From an uncultured Eubacterium sp. (GTDB lineage: Bacteria; Bacillota; Clostridia; Lachnospirales; Lachnospiraceae): a DNA stretch of 64,000 bases. Shown in pieces: positions 43,128-52,153 of this stretch. The stretch is taken from the NCBI GenBank assembly GCA_958446835.1, contig CAUCXT010000005.1:1-64000 (forward strand), read 5' to 3'. Numbering within the stretch: the first letter of the stretch is position 1; each line of letters starts with the position of its first letter. The position numbers and the translations under genes are program-made. The notes under the pieces are model-generated. The model was not told the DNA's origin. It saw only the letters and a list, made by a program, of their open reading frames with translations, and ran no database searches.

Positions 43128-45809
43128 ATGAAAAATATAGTTATAGGTATGCTTGCACATGTTGATGCAGGAAAGACAACTCTATCAGAGGGACTTTTGT
43201 ATACCGGCAATGTGATAAGAAGGCTTGGAAGGGTGGATAATAAGGACGCATTCCTTGACACCGATAAACTGGAGAGACTCAGGGGGATAACCATATTTGC
43301 AAAGCAGGCAGTGATAAAGACGGAGAATACATATTTTACGCTGCTTGACACACCGGGGCATGTGGATTTTTCGGCGGAGATGGAGAGGACACTGGCAGTC
43401 CTTGACTATGCGGTGCTTGTCATAAGTGCTGCGGATGGTGTGCAGTCCCACACGCGGACGGTGTGGAAGCTTCTTGACCAATACCATATTCCAACCTTTA
43501 TTTTTGTAAATAAGATGGATATGAATGGGGCAGACAGGGACATGCTCATGGAGAATCTGCAAAAGGAGCTGTCCGGGTGCTGTATTGATTTTGATGAGAA
43601 AACGGATATTTTTAATGAGAATCTTGCAATGTGTGATGAACCTTGCATGGATGAATACCTTAAGGATGGGAACATTGGAAAGAGTGCGATAGCTAATGCG
43701 ATAAAGCATAGAATGGTGTTTCCCTGTGTGTTCGGTTCTGCGCTAAAGCTTAATAACGTGGACAGGCTTTTGTCTCTTATGGATGAATACACTGTCATGC
43801 CGGAGAGCGGCAGGGATGAGTTCGGTGCGCGTGTCTACAAGATTTCGAGGGACGCGCAGGATAACAGGCTCACATACCTTAAGGTGACTTCGGGTGAGCT
43901 TAAGGTACGCCGGCTTATCGGCGATGACAAGGCGGCACAGCTGAGAATATATTCGGGGGACAGATACGAGACTTGTGACACAGTATATCAGGGAATGGTG
44001 TACGCAGTACTGGGACTTAACGGTACATATCCGGGAGAGGGGCTTGGCTGCGAGTATGGGAATATCCATGCTGTGCTTGAACCTGTGCTTGATTACAGAA
44101 TTAAGCCTATTGATGACATTACGCCGGCTAAGCTGCTCCTGTCGCTTCGTGAATTGGAGGAGGAAGAGCCTCAGTTAAGTATAGTCTGGAACGAGGAGCT
44201 TGGTGAGCTTCATGTCAAGCTTATGGGTGAGGTGCAGACGGAGGTTCTAAAAAGTATTATAAAAGACAGATATGATGTCAATGTGGAATTCGATGAGGGA
44301 AGTGTGGTCTACAAGGAGACTGTGGCAGGAAAGACTGAGGGAGTAGGTCATTTTGAACCGTTAAGACATTATGCGGAGGTACATATACTTATTGAACCGG
44401 GAGAGCGTGGAAGCGGAATAAGCATAGCTTCGCAGTGCAGGGAGGATATCCTTGACAGGAACTGGCAGAGACTTATAATGACACATCTTGCCGAGAGAGA
44501 ACACAAGGGTGTGCTTACCGGTTCGGCTCTTACCGATGTCAAGTTTACAATTCTCACCGGTCGAGCACATCAGAAGCACACGGAGGGCGGAGATTTCAGG
44601 CAGGCTGTGTACAGGGCAGTGAGACAGGGACTTATGAAGGCGGATAATGTACTGCTAGAGCCGTACTACAATTTTTCACTTGAACTGCCGCAGAGCTTTC
44701 TCGGGCGAGCCATGACAGATGTTGAGCGCATGGCGGGACATTGCGATTCTCCGGTCTTATCGGACGGTAAGGCAGTGCTGACAGGACGTGCACCGGTGGT
44801 GGGTATGAGACATTACCAGAAGGAAGTTAACGCATATACAAGAGGTGAGGGACATCTCACCTTATTTGCCGATGGATATGATGTATGTCATAATGCAGAG
44901 GAAGTTATAGAGCAGAGAGGATATATATCTGAGGCTGATACGGCTAATCCGGCATCATCGGTGTTCTGTGCGCATGGAGCCGGATTCATTGTGCCTTGGG
45001 ACGAAGTGGAAGATTACATGCACCTTGAGGCTGTTCTTTTAGATGACGGAAACCTGCGTGACCTTAACGATGAGGAGCTTAAGCTTATCAATCCCCTTGC
45101 GGCAAGGAGTGGTCCGGACAGTAAAGATGATGACTACTATGCGCTTGGCACTGATGAGATAGACGAGATTATTGCAAGAACCTCACACGCTAACAGCCAT
45201 GACAAAGGGGCGGTAAAGCAGTGGAAGAGGTCAGGCGGTTCAAAGGCAGTGGTGTATGACTACGGCACATCCTCCGGGAAAAATAAGCCTGAACCGAAGA
45301 AGGAAAAATATCTTCTTGTCGATGGCTATAATGTTGTATTTGCGTGGGATGAACTTAAGGATATCGCCGCAGTGAATATAGACGGAGCGCGCGGAAGGCT
45401 TCTTGATATATTGTGCAATTATCAGGGAATTAAGAAGGTCAATCTCATTGCCGTATTTGACGCGTACAGGGTGCCGGGACACAAGACAGAGTACCTTGAT
45501 TATCACAATATACATGTTGTCTATACCAAGGAAGCGGAGACTGCGGACAGATATATAGAGCGGTTCGCGCATGAGAACGCCTCAAAATATGATGTCACGG
45601 TTGTTACCTCTGATGGGCTTGAGCAGATTATCATAAGGGGGCAGGGGTGCCATCTTATGTCGTCGAGGGATTTTGAAAAAGAGGTAGCTTCGGCACGACA
45701 GAACCTTGATGAGGCATACAGAGCCACCAATAAGATTGAGAAAAATTATATAGGTGACCATGAGATATTCAAAAATGGTATTTTGTCGGAAGATAAAAAA
45801 GACGGGTAG
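43128..45809 (+). CDS. TetM-like translational GTPase fused to a YacP/Rae1-type NYN ribonuclease domain
   Basis: The 893-residue protein begins as a ribosomal-protection-type EF-G homologue: G1 AHVDAGKTT (10-18), G2 RGIT (52-55), G3 DTPGH (74-78), G4 NKMD (128-131), followed by domains II-V to about residue 680. A linker (about 684-724) leads to a C-terminal domain starting LLVDGYNVVFAWDEL near residue 727. That domain matches YacP/Rae1: FDAYRVPG, TKEAETADRYIE, TSDGLEQ and RGQGCHLMSSRDF, keeping the acidic NYN residues. Rae1 is known to cut mRNA in the ribosomal A site. Joined to a factor that binds the same place, it suggests ribosome rescue or translation-linked mRNA decay (inference). An automatic call would be tetracycline resistance. 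Confidence 0.9.
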   Translation: MKNIVIGMLAHVDAGKTTLSEGLLYTGNVIRRLGRVDNKDAFLDTDKLERLRGITIFAKQAVIKTENTYFTLLDTPGHVDFSAEMERTLAVLDYAVLVISAADGVQSHTRTVWKLLDQYHIPTFIFVNKMDMNGADRDMLMENLQKELSGCCIDFDEKTDIFNENLAMCDEPCMDEYLKDGNIGKSAIANAIKHRMVFPCVFGSALKLNNVDRLLSLMDEYTVMPESGRDEFGARVYKISRDAQDNRLTYLKVTSGELKVRRLIGDDKAAQLRIYSGDRYETCDTVYQGMVYAVLGLNGTYPGEGLGCEYGNIHAVLEPVLDYRIKPIDDITPAKLLLSLRELEEEEPQLSIVWNEELGELHVKLMGEVQTEVLKSIIKDRYDVNVEFDEGSVVYKETVAGKTEGVGHFEPLRHYAEVHILIEPGERGSGISIASQCREDILDRNWQRLIMTHLAEREHKGVLTGSALTDVKFTILTGRAHQKHTEGGDFRQAVYRAVRQGLMKADNVLLEPYYNFSLELPQSFLGRAMTDVERMAGHCDSPVLSDGKAVLTGRAPVVGMRHYQKEVNAYTRGEGHLTLFADGYDVCHNAEEVIEQRGYISEADTANPASSVFCAHGAGFIVPWDEVEDYMHLEAVLLDDGNLRDLNDEELKLINPLAARSGPDSKDDDYYALGTDEIDEIIARTSHANSHDKGAVKQWKRSGGSKAVVYDYGTSSGKNKPEPKKEKYLLVDGYNVVFAWDELKDIAAVNIDGARGRLLDILCNYQGIKKVNLIAVFDAYRVPGHKTEYLDYHNIHVVYTKEAETADRYIERFAHENASKYDVTVVTSDGLEQIIIRGQGCHLMSSRDFEKEVASARQNLDEAYRATNKIEKNYIGDHEIFKNGILSEDKKDG

Positions 45810-45898
45810 ATAATATATACGGAAGAAAGTACGAGGAAGTGGCGAAAATAACTGCACATACTTATGCAATTAGTTTTCGTCCGGAAATGGAGAGCAAT

Positions 45899-46534
45899 AT
45901 GAAATTCAGAAATGTTGATAAGAGAAGATTGGTTATAGTTGTGGTAGCTGTTATTATGATGGGCTTTGCTTTGTCATTCCTAAATAGGACGAATCTTGGA
46001 ACAGACCCATGTACGATGTTTAATCTTGGAATGTCAAGGCTTCTCGGACTCAGCCTTGGAACATGGCAGGCACTTTTTAATTCTTTTTTGTTCATTTTTG
46101 TATTTATCTTCGCAAAAAATCAGATTGGCTGGGGTACTCTTGCAAACATGTTTCTTGTAGGCTACAGCTTTGATTTTTTTACATGGCTTAATGATAAGTG
46201 GATACCTGCTGGGGAATTTGACTCGATGGCTGTGAGAATCCTTGTCATGATACCTGCACTGTTCGTCTTTATCATCGCTGCTTCGGCGTATATGGGGGCT
46301 TCTCTTGGCACTTCTCCGTATGATGCCATCTCGTACATACTTGCCGACAAGATAAAGAAGGTTCCGTTCAGGGTTGTGAGAATATGTTATGACCTTGTTG
46401 TGTGTGTGGCGGGCTGGGCTCTCGGGTCAACGCTCGGTGTTGTCACCGTGATTATGTCATTGGCACTTGGACCTGTCATTACATGGATGACGGATAATGT
46501 CATAGACAAATATCTTATTTCAGATAAAAAATGA
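45899..46534 (+). CDS. YczE/YitT-type membrane protein
   Basis: The 211-residue protein has five hydrophobic helices and the family blocks LNRTNLGTDPCTMFNLGMS and ASLGTSPYDAISYILADKI, typical of YczE/YyaS/YitT proteins. Transport activity is assumed in the family but the substrate is not known. GGAG before the ATG at 45899 sets the start; the frame itself opens at 45839. Its stop overlaps an upstream in-frame ATG of the RelQ-type gene, so both genes are on one transcript. Confidence 0.8.
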   Translation: MKFRNVDKRRLVIVVVAVIMMGFALSFLNRTNLGTDPCTMFNLGMSRLLGLSLGTWQALFNSFLFIFVFIFAKNQIGWGTLANMFLVGYSFDFFTWLNDKWIPAGEFDSMAVRILVMIPALFVFIIAASAYMGASLGTSPYDAISYILADKIKKVPFRVVRICYDLVVCVAGWALGSTLGVVTVIMSLALGPVITWMTDNVIDKYLISDKK

Positions 46535-46554
46535 TTGTATGGAAGGTAAGAACT

Positions 46555-47220
46555 ATGGAGATTATGGATGAATATAAGCTTGAGGTGTTCAAGGACTATT
46601 TCGATTCGGGGGAGATAAGAAAATTCCGCGAGCTTATGATGTATTATGAATGTGCGATGCTTGAGGTCAAAACTAAGCTTGACGTCCTTAACAAGGAGCT
46701 TGCCTTAAAAAAGAGCAGAAACCCATTCGAGAGCATAAAGTGCAGAATCAAGACACCGGAAAGTATTGTTGAGAAGCTTGCAAGACGCGGTATTGAATTC
46801 TCAGTTGATAATATCGAGAAGGAGCTTAACGATATTGCGGGAATAAGAGTTATCTGCTCATTTCCGGACGATATATATGAGCTTGTCGATTATCTGCTTG
46901 AGCAGGATGATATACGATTGATTGCAATAAAGGATTATATCAAGAATCCAAAGCCGAATGGCTACAGAAGCGTACACCTTATAGTTGAGGTGCCGATATT
47001 CTTAACGGATATGAAGAAACCGATGAGGGTTGAGGTACAGTTTAGGACAATCGCCATGGATTTTTGGGCAAGCTTAGAGCATAAGCTTAAATATAAGAAA
47101 AATATAAAGAAGGCGGAGGATATCTCAGAACAGTTATTTTATTGTGCGGAGCTTATCAGCCAGCTTGATGCGAGAATGCAGCAGATTCGCGATAAGATAG
47201 AGATGAATGAAACCGAATAA
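46555..47220 (+). CDS. relQ: small alarmone synthetase, RelQ (YjbM) type
   Basis: The 221-residue cytoplasmic protein contains only the RelA/SpoT synthetase domain: LNDIAGIRVICSF, KDYIKNPKPNGYRSVHL and RVEVQFRTIAMDFWASLEH. It lacks the hydrolase, TGS and ACT parts, and its length fits RelQ, which transfers pyrophosphate from ATP to GTP or GDP and acts as a tetramer. GGAAGG eight bases before the ATG at 46555 is preferred over the ATG at 46531 that overlaps yczE. A stress link to nearby ribosome factors (hflX, the RPP-NYN fusion) is possible but is inference. Confidence 0.9.
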   Translation: MEIMDEYKLEVFKDYFDSGEIRKFRELMMYYECAMLEVKTKLDVLNKELALKKSRNPFESIKCRIKTPESIVEKLARRGIEFSVDNIEKELNDIAGIRVICSFPDDIYELVDYLLEQDDIRLIAIKDYIKNPKPNGYRSVHLIVEVPIFLTDMKKPMRVEVQFRTIAMDFWASLEHKLKYKKNIKKAEDISEQLFYCAELISQLDARMQQIRDKIEMNETE

Positions 47221-47248
47221 AATATTGTGACATATAAGCTATAAATTA

Positions 47249-47278
47249 TTGACGTAAAAGGGAAGTTAGCATTATACT
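47249..47278 (+). promoter_or_regulatory. promoter of the TPR lipoprotein gene
   Basis: TTGACG (47249-47254), an 18-bp spacer and TATACT (47273-47278), about 100 bp before the start. Confidence 0.5.
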
Positions 47279-47380
47279 ATATTTATTGCCTGTTAATAAG
47301 CGATTGATATACGGAATTATGCATGTAAGTACCGTATGGAAATATGCGTCAGGTTCAGAATGTGAAGAGGGATTTTAGTG

Positions 47381-48517
47381 ATGAAAAAAATAACATTGGC
47401 AGGAGCTATGATAGTATGCAGCATTGCATTATGTGCGTGCGGCAAGAATGCTAAGAAGCTTAACAATACAGGTATAGAGTATTATAATGCAGAGCAGTAC
47501 GATAAGGCTGTAAAGGCATTTGAGGAAGCCGTTGACAAGGATAAGGACGGAAAAGCCGAGTATAATGTAAATCTTGGAAAAGCTTATGCGGAGCTTGGAA
47601 ACTATGAAGAAGCCAAGAAGGCTTTTATGGCTGCATATACGGATGACAAGTCATCAAAGGAGGCACAGTGGGGAATTGGTGTCTGCTCATATTTCCTGAG
47701 AGATTATGCCACCTCTATGGAGTACTTTGGTAAGGTTGTGGAAAATATCAGCGGTTACGATGAGATAGATCTTGATTCTCTTCAGTATTATGCATCGCTC
47801 CAGACATACTATGGTGACAGTGCGGGAGCGATTGACAGTTATACGGTATTAATCAGGAAGAATTATAATGTTGAGCAGCAGTATTTTCTCCGTGGTGGTA
47901 TCTATGCAGAGCAGGGAATGGAGAATGAAGCAGTCTTAGATTATGAGGAGGCATTGAAGGAATACTCTGATGATTATGAGATGTATTATAACATTTATTA
48001 TAGTCTGCACAAGGCAGGCTTTGAGAATCGTGCTATCTCATATCTAAGAAGAGCACTTGATGTTGACGGAGCGGATAATTTTCTTAAGGGCAAGACATAT
48101 TATATCATAGGCGATTATGAGAATGCCATGAAATTTCTTTCAAAGGCTATAGATGATGGAATGCAGGAGGCAGAATTTTATCTTGCGATGACCTATGAGA
48201 AGCTTGGCAAGGGTGAAGAAGCGGTGAGCATGTATGAAGCATACCTTAAGAGCTATCCATCGGATGCCGGCGCATATAATCAGTATGGCGTGTATTGCAT
48301 GGACAAGGGAGACTATAATTCGGCTCTTGGCTATTTCGCGGCGGGACTTGCTCTTGGAGATACAGAGGCGAAGAAGGAGCTTATGTTCAATCAGGCATGC
48401 TGCTATGAATATATGTACCAGTTTAAGACAGCTTATGAAAAATTCGGAGAATATCTGGAGCTTTACCCTAATGATGAAGCCGCAAGGCATGAGTATGAAT
48501 TTTTGAGTACGAGATAA
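47381..48517 (+). CDS. TPR-repeat lipoprotein
   Basis: A signal sequence with lipobox LCAC (about residues 16-19) anchors the protein outside the cell membrane. The mature 359 residues form about nine tetratricopeptide repeats, for example NNTGIEYYNAEQYDKAVKAF and NLGKAYAELGNYEEAKKAF. TPR arrays are scaffolds for protein contacts; no enzyme motif is seen. Both a GTG at 47378 and an ATG at 47381 could start it; AGAGG lies ten bases before the ATG. It may help assemble envelope complexes, but no partner is indicated. Confidence 0.85.
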   Translation: MKKITLAGAMIVCSIALCACGKNAKKLNNTGIEYYNAEQYDKAVKAFEEAVDKDKDGKAEYNVNLGKAYAELGNYEEAKKAFMAAYTDDKSSKEAQWGIGVCSYFLRDYATSMEYFGKVVENISGYDEIDLDSLQYYASLQTYYGDSAGAIDSYTVLIRKNYNVEQQYFLRGGIYAEQGMENEAVLDYEEALKEYSDDYEMYYNIYYSLHKAGFENRAISYLRRALDVDGADNFLKGKTYYIIGDYENAMKFLSKAIDDGMQEAEFYLAMTYEKLGKGEEAVSMYEAYLKSYPSDAGAYNQYGVYCMDKGDYNSALGYFAAGLALGDTEAKKELMFNQACCYEYMYQFKTAYEKFGEYLELYPNDEAARHEYEFLSTR

Positions 48518-48559
48518 TTGGTTGTTACGTTTAAATAGTGTTTGTGAATGGAGGCTGCA

Positions 48560-49819
48560 ATGGCGGAACTTATAGATACAGCAAAAGACATTGAGAAGGT
48601 TATTCTCATAGGGGTGTGTACCTCTGAGAATGACGATACAGAGGAATCCCTTGATGAGCTTGAGGAGTTGGTAAAGACTGCCGGAGCAATTACACTTGAA
48701 AAGGTGATTCAGAACAGGGAGTCGGTTCATCCGGGAACATATATCGGCACGGGTAAGATTGAGGAAGTGCGTGAGCTTGCGGAAGAAATAGGTGCAACAG
48801 GCGTTGTGTGTGATGATGAGCTTTCACCTGCACAGCTAAGAAATCTTGAGAGTGAGCTGAGAATGAAGGTCATGGACAGAACCATGGTCATTCTTGATAT
48901 TTTTGCGAAGAGAGCTGTGACGAGCGAGGGAAAGATTCAGGTTGAAGCGGCACAGCTTAAGTACAGTCTTGCCAGACTTGTCGGTCTTAGAAGCTCACTT
49001 TCGCGAGTCGGCGGAAATATGGCAGGCTCAATAGGTACAAGGGGTCCCGGCGAGAAGAAGCTTGAGCTTGACAGAAGACTTATAAAGGACAGAATTGTAC
49101 AGCTTGGACGTGAGCTTGAGGATATAGAGGGACATAGAAGTCTCGCCAGAACACAGAGAATGAGAAGTTCAGTCCCGGTGGCGGCTATAGTAGGCTACAC
49201 TAATGCCGGAAAATCAACTCTTCTCAACAAATTAACACAGGCGGGTGTGCTTGCCGAGGATAAGCTTTTCGCCACACTTGACCCGACCACAAGGGGAATC
49301 GAGCTTGAGAGTGGGCAGAATGTTCTTATGACCGACACGGTAGGTTTCATAAGAAAGCTTCCGCACCACCTTATTGAGGCGTTCAAGAGCACACTTGAGG
49401 AGGCAAAATATGCCGACATCATAGTGCATGTCGTTGACAGCTCAAGTCCTCAGATGGACACACAGATGCATGTTGTATATTCTACGCTTGCCGACCTTGG
49501 GGCTGGTGATAAGCCGGTCATAACCTTGTTTAACAAGCGCGATAAATGTGAGAGTGATGAGCTTCCGAAGGATTTTAAGGCGGAGAAGGTAATCTACGGT
49601 TCGGCTAAGACCGGAGAAGGGCTTGAGGAGCTCAAGAGTGCGATAGAGGAGATTCTAAGGGCACAGAAGGTGTATGTTGAAAAGACATACCCTTATGATC
49701 AGGCAGGTAAGATACAGTTAATCCGAAAGTTCGGACAGCTTCTCTCAGAGGAGTACACGGAAGCCGGTATTATGGTGAAGGCGTATGTGCCGTCGGAGAT
49801 ATATAGTCAGATATCGTAG
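48560..49819 (+). CDS. hflX: ribosome-associated GTPase HflX
   Basis: HflX splits stalled or hibernating ribosomes. The 419-residue protein has the N-terminal HflX domain (TYIGTGKIEEVRELAE), the linker RGPGEKKLELDRR, and a G domain with P-loop GYTNAGKST, DTVGFIRKLPHHLIEAFKST and NKRD. A GGAGG five bases before the ATG at 48560 decides the start; an ATG at 48548 overlaps that site. It follows the TPR gene by about 40 bp. Its presence close to the RPP-NYN fusion and RelQ makes this a segment rich in ribosome-linked factors. Confidence 0.95.
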   Translation: MAELIDTAKDIEKVILIGVCTSENDDTEESLDELEELVKTAGAITLEKVIQNRESVHPGTYIGTGKIEEVRELAEEIGATGVVCDDELSPAQLRNLESELRMKVMDRTMVILDIFAKRAVTSEGKIQVEAAQLKYSLARLVGLRSSLSRVGGNMAGSIGTRGPGEKKLELDRRLIKDRIVQLGRELEDIEGHRSLARTQRMRSSVPVAAIVGYTNAGKSTLLNKLTQAGVLAEDKLFATLDPTTRGIELESGQNVLMTDTVGFIRKLPHHLIEAFKSTLEEAKYADIIVHVVDSSSPQMDTQMHVVYSTLADLGAGDKPVITLFNKRDKCESDELPKDFKAEKVIYGSAKTGEGLEELKSAIEEILRAQKVYVEKTYPYDQAGKIQLIRKFGQLLSEEYTEAGIMVKAYVPSEIYSQIS

Positions 49820-49937
49820 GTTTTTATGATAGCGGCATATTATAGATGATTGGATATAGGCAATTGCGAAAATCAAATTTTATGGTAAACAGTTGTGCAA
49901 TTATCTAATGATTGGATAACGGAAATGGAGAACAGAT

Positions 49938-50426
49938 ATGAACATAATTGCGGCAGTTGATTCAAACTGGGCGATAGGCTACAAAAATGACCTTCTTGTG
50001 AGGATACCCAATGACCAGAAGTGGTTTCAGAAGGTCACCACAGGAAAGGTTGTTGTGATGGGTAGAAAGACTCTTGAGAGCTTTCCCAACGGTATTCCGC
50101 TTAAGAATCGTACCAATATAGTGCTTACCAATGACAGAAGCCTTAAGGCAAAGGACGCGACAGTGGTATACAGTGTCGATGAGCTGTTGAAGGAATTGGA
50201 GAAATATAAGTCAGAGGATGTCTATGTGATTGGCGGCGAATCTGTATATGAGCAGCTGCTCCCTTATTGCGATACAGCACATATAACCAAGATTGATTAT
50301 GAATATCAGGCGGACAGGCATTTTCCGAATCTTGACAAGCTGCCGGAGTGGAAGGTTGCCGAGGAGAGCGAGGAACAGACATATTTTGACCTTGAGTATA
50401 CCTTTGTGAAGTATGTGAGAGAGTAA
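49938..50426 (+). CDS. folA: dihydrofolate reductase
   Basis: The 162-residue enzyme reduces dihydrofolate with NADPH. It shows AAVDSNWAIGYKNDLLVRIP at the N-terminus, the catalytic acidic residue in PNDQKWF, VVVMGRKTLESFP and VYVIGGESVYEQLLPY. thyA, often adjacent, is not in the window. GGAG lies before the ATG. A hairpin with a long T run follows at 50533. Confidence 0.95.
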   Translation: MNIIAAVDSNWAIGYKNDLLVRIPNDQKWFQKVTTGKVVVMGRKTLESFPNGIPLKNRTNIVLTNDRSLKAKDATVVYSVDELLKELEKYKSEDVYVIGGESVYEQLLPYCDTAHITKIDYEYQADRHFPNLDKLPEWKVAEESEEQTYFDLEYTFVKYVRE

Positions 50427-50532
50427 TTGGGTATATAATAGACATGCAAATAAATATGTCGATAATGTGTGGGTTATTCTGTAAAAGTATATTGTATAAA
50501 ATGATAAGCACAGACGATATAGTCATAGGATA

Positions 50533-50578
50533 AAATGAGGGTGTTGAAAAATTTTTTCACATCCTTATTTTTTTTTCA
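50533..50578 (+). terminator. terminator after folA
   Basis: AAATGAGGGTGTTGAAAA (50533-50550) pairs imperfectly with TTTTTTCACATCCTTATTT (50552-50570), followed by eight T. Nothing else is seen in the 191-bp gap. Confidence 0.65.
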
Positions 50579-50617
50579 TAGAATATACCATATTATCGAA
50601 AACAGGATGGTATAGGT

Positions 50618-51844
50618 ATGCTTGTTGTCATTGACCCGGGGCATGGTGGAAGTGATCCGGGAGCTGTATATAACGGACGTCAGGAAAAGGACGATGTGCT
50701 GAGGCTTGGAAAGGCAGTCGGGGCGCTCCTTGAGGCGCGTGGAGTTGATGTTGTATACACAAGAGAGGGTGATATCTATGAGACACCTTTTAAAAAGGCA
50801 CAGGATGGAAACAATGTGGGAGCGGATTATTTTGTGTCCATACACAGAAATTCGAGCGAGTATCCTAATCAGTATTCAGGTGCGGAGGTGCTTGTCTACA
50901 GTGACAGTGGCATAAGAAGGGAGCTTGCCAACAATATACTTGAGGGGATGGAGAAAGCAGGGCTTAAGAACCTTGGAATTGATGAGAGAAAGGATCTTGT
51001 TGTTCTTAGGAGAACCCAGATGCCAGCGGTGCTTGTCGAGGCTGGCTTTATCAACAGCGATAAGGATAATGAGACCTTTGACAGGAATTTTGACGAGCTG
51101 GCGCAGGGCATAGCAAACGGAATCCTGCAGACGCTTGGCTATCCTGTATATACATCCCCGGCAACTGCAACAGCGGATATGTGGCAGGATGATGGAAGTA
51201 TGGGGAATACAGGGAATATGGGGAACATGGGAAATATGGGTAATGCAGGAAATATGGGAAACACAGGAAATGCGGGTAACACAGGTGGCGCAGGAAATGT
51301 TGGAAATGCGGGTAATATGGGGGATGGTACAGGTATGCCTTACTCTGATGGCATGGACAATAGTGCATGGAGAAATGGGATGAATAATGATAGCGGCATG
51401 CGCACGGACAGAGGTAATGATAATATGCGAAATGGCAGAGGCAATGACATGCGCTGGGACGGCGGGATGTATGATGGCTCAAATATGATGGGCGGAAATC
51501 AGCCGGACAGAAGCCAGACTGATAATATGCAGGATTATGGTGTACGCGGTGAGGAAAGGTTTTACGATGAGAGTGCCGAGATTTTCAATGAACCGGGAAC
51601 GCGCTCCTGTAACTGCCAGTGTCCGGATGTGCTTTACCGCGTTCAGGTCGGAGCATACCGCAACAAGGATAATGCAGACCGTATGCTCAATTCTCTTCTT
51701 GTGGACGGCTTCCCTGCATTCATCGTGTATGATGATGGGCTGTACAAGGTTCAGGTAGGTGCATACAGAAATCTCTCCAATGCGATAGCCATGGAGTATA
51801 AGCTCAGACAGTACCGCTATAACACTTATATCACAACGAAGTGA
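50618..51844 (+). CDS. N-acetylmuramoyl-L-alanine amidase with SPOR domain and XGN repeats, no signal peptide
   Basis: The Amidase_3 domain fills residues 1-175 with the zinc set H9 (DPGHGG), E23, H75 (SIHRNSS) and the catalytic E140 (VEAGFIN). A low-complexity part follows, with about 14 tandem tripeptides of the form Met/Ala/Thr-Gly-Asn (residues 194-235), then an Asn/Asp/Met-rich stretch. The last 75 residues are a SPOR-type peptidoglycan-binding domain with two VQVGAYRN blocks. The protein begins directly with MLVVIDPGHGG, and neither a signal peptide nor a membrane anchor is present. The upstream sequence has stop codons in frame, so a missed export signal is unlikely. Confidence 0.88.
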   Translation: MLVVIDPGHGGSDPGAVYNGRQEKDDVLRLGKAVGALLEARGVDVVYTREGDIYETPFKKAQDGNNVGADYFVSIHRNSSEYPNQYSGAEVLVYSDSGIRRELANNILEGMEKAGLKNLGIDERKDLVVLRRTQMPAVLVEAGFINSDKDNETFDRNFDELAQGIANGILQTLGYPVYTSPATATADMWQDDGSMGNTGNMGNMGNMGNAGNMGNTGNAGNTGGAGNVGNAGNMGDGTGMPYSDGMDNSAWRNGMNNDSGMRTDRGNDNMRNGRGNDMRWDGGMYDGSNMMGGNQPDRSQTDNMQDYGVRGEERFYDESAEIFNEPGTRSCNCQCPDVLYRVQVGAYRNKDNADRMLNSLLVDGFPAFIVYDDGLYKVQVGAYRNLSNAIAMEYKLRQYRYNTYITTK

Positions 51845-51856
51845 TGTGTATACTGG

Positions 51857-51892
51857 TGTGGACGGTTCCACAGAATGTTGGAACCGTCCGCA
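51857..51892 (+). terminator. strong hairpin after the amidase gene
   Basis: TGTGGACGGTTCCA (51857-51870) pairs with TGGAACCGTCCGCA (51879-51892) with one wobble. No T run follows, so it may act as a 3'-end stabiliser. Confidence 0.55.
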
Positions 51893-52015
51893 TACTCAAA
51901 AAATTCAGATTGACTTTGAAGCGTGAATTGTTAGAAAAAAAACTGTATATTGCCCACGATATTCACAAAAATTGAAAATATGATTCGCGAAATGTGCATG
52001 GCAGGCTTTTACTTA

Positions 52016-52044
52016 TTGCGATAAGTAGTGTGGCATGTTAAAAT
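52016..52044 (+). promoter_or_regulatory. promoter of the rsmH-like gene
   Basis: TTGCGA (52016-52021), a 17-bp spacer and TAAAAT (52039-52044) with extended -10 TG at 52036-52037. The rest of the 309-bp gap after the amidase gene shows only the hairpin at 51857. Confidence 0.55.
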
Positions 52045-52153
52045 AAAAAGAATTGTGTTTTAGAACGAAAATTTAAGAACAGTTGGCAGATGGAAAGATA
52101 GAGCTATACAAAAGAGCACAGAAATGTAAAAGCAGACAGGTAATAGAATAAAT

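Noticed and set aside
43128..45809. Tetracycline resistance gene
   Set aside because: The GTPase resembles TetM-type proteins, but it is fused to a nuclease domain and sits in a chromosomal housekeeping context without mobile-element signs. Resistance is not supported by sequence alone.
51199..51330. CRISPR-like or satellite array
   Set aside because: The nine-base periodicity is coding (Gly-Asn tripeptides in frame) and there are no spacers.
51051..51482. Tyr/His/Cys-rich open frame opposite the amidase gene
   Set aside because: It is the antisense reading of the nine-base GN repeats; the sense strand encodes a recognisable amidase.
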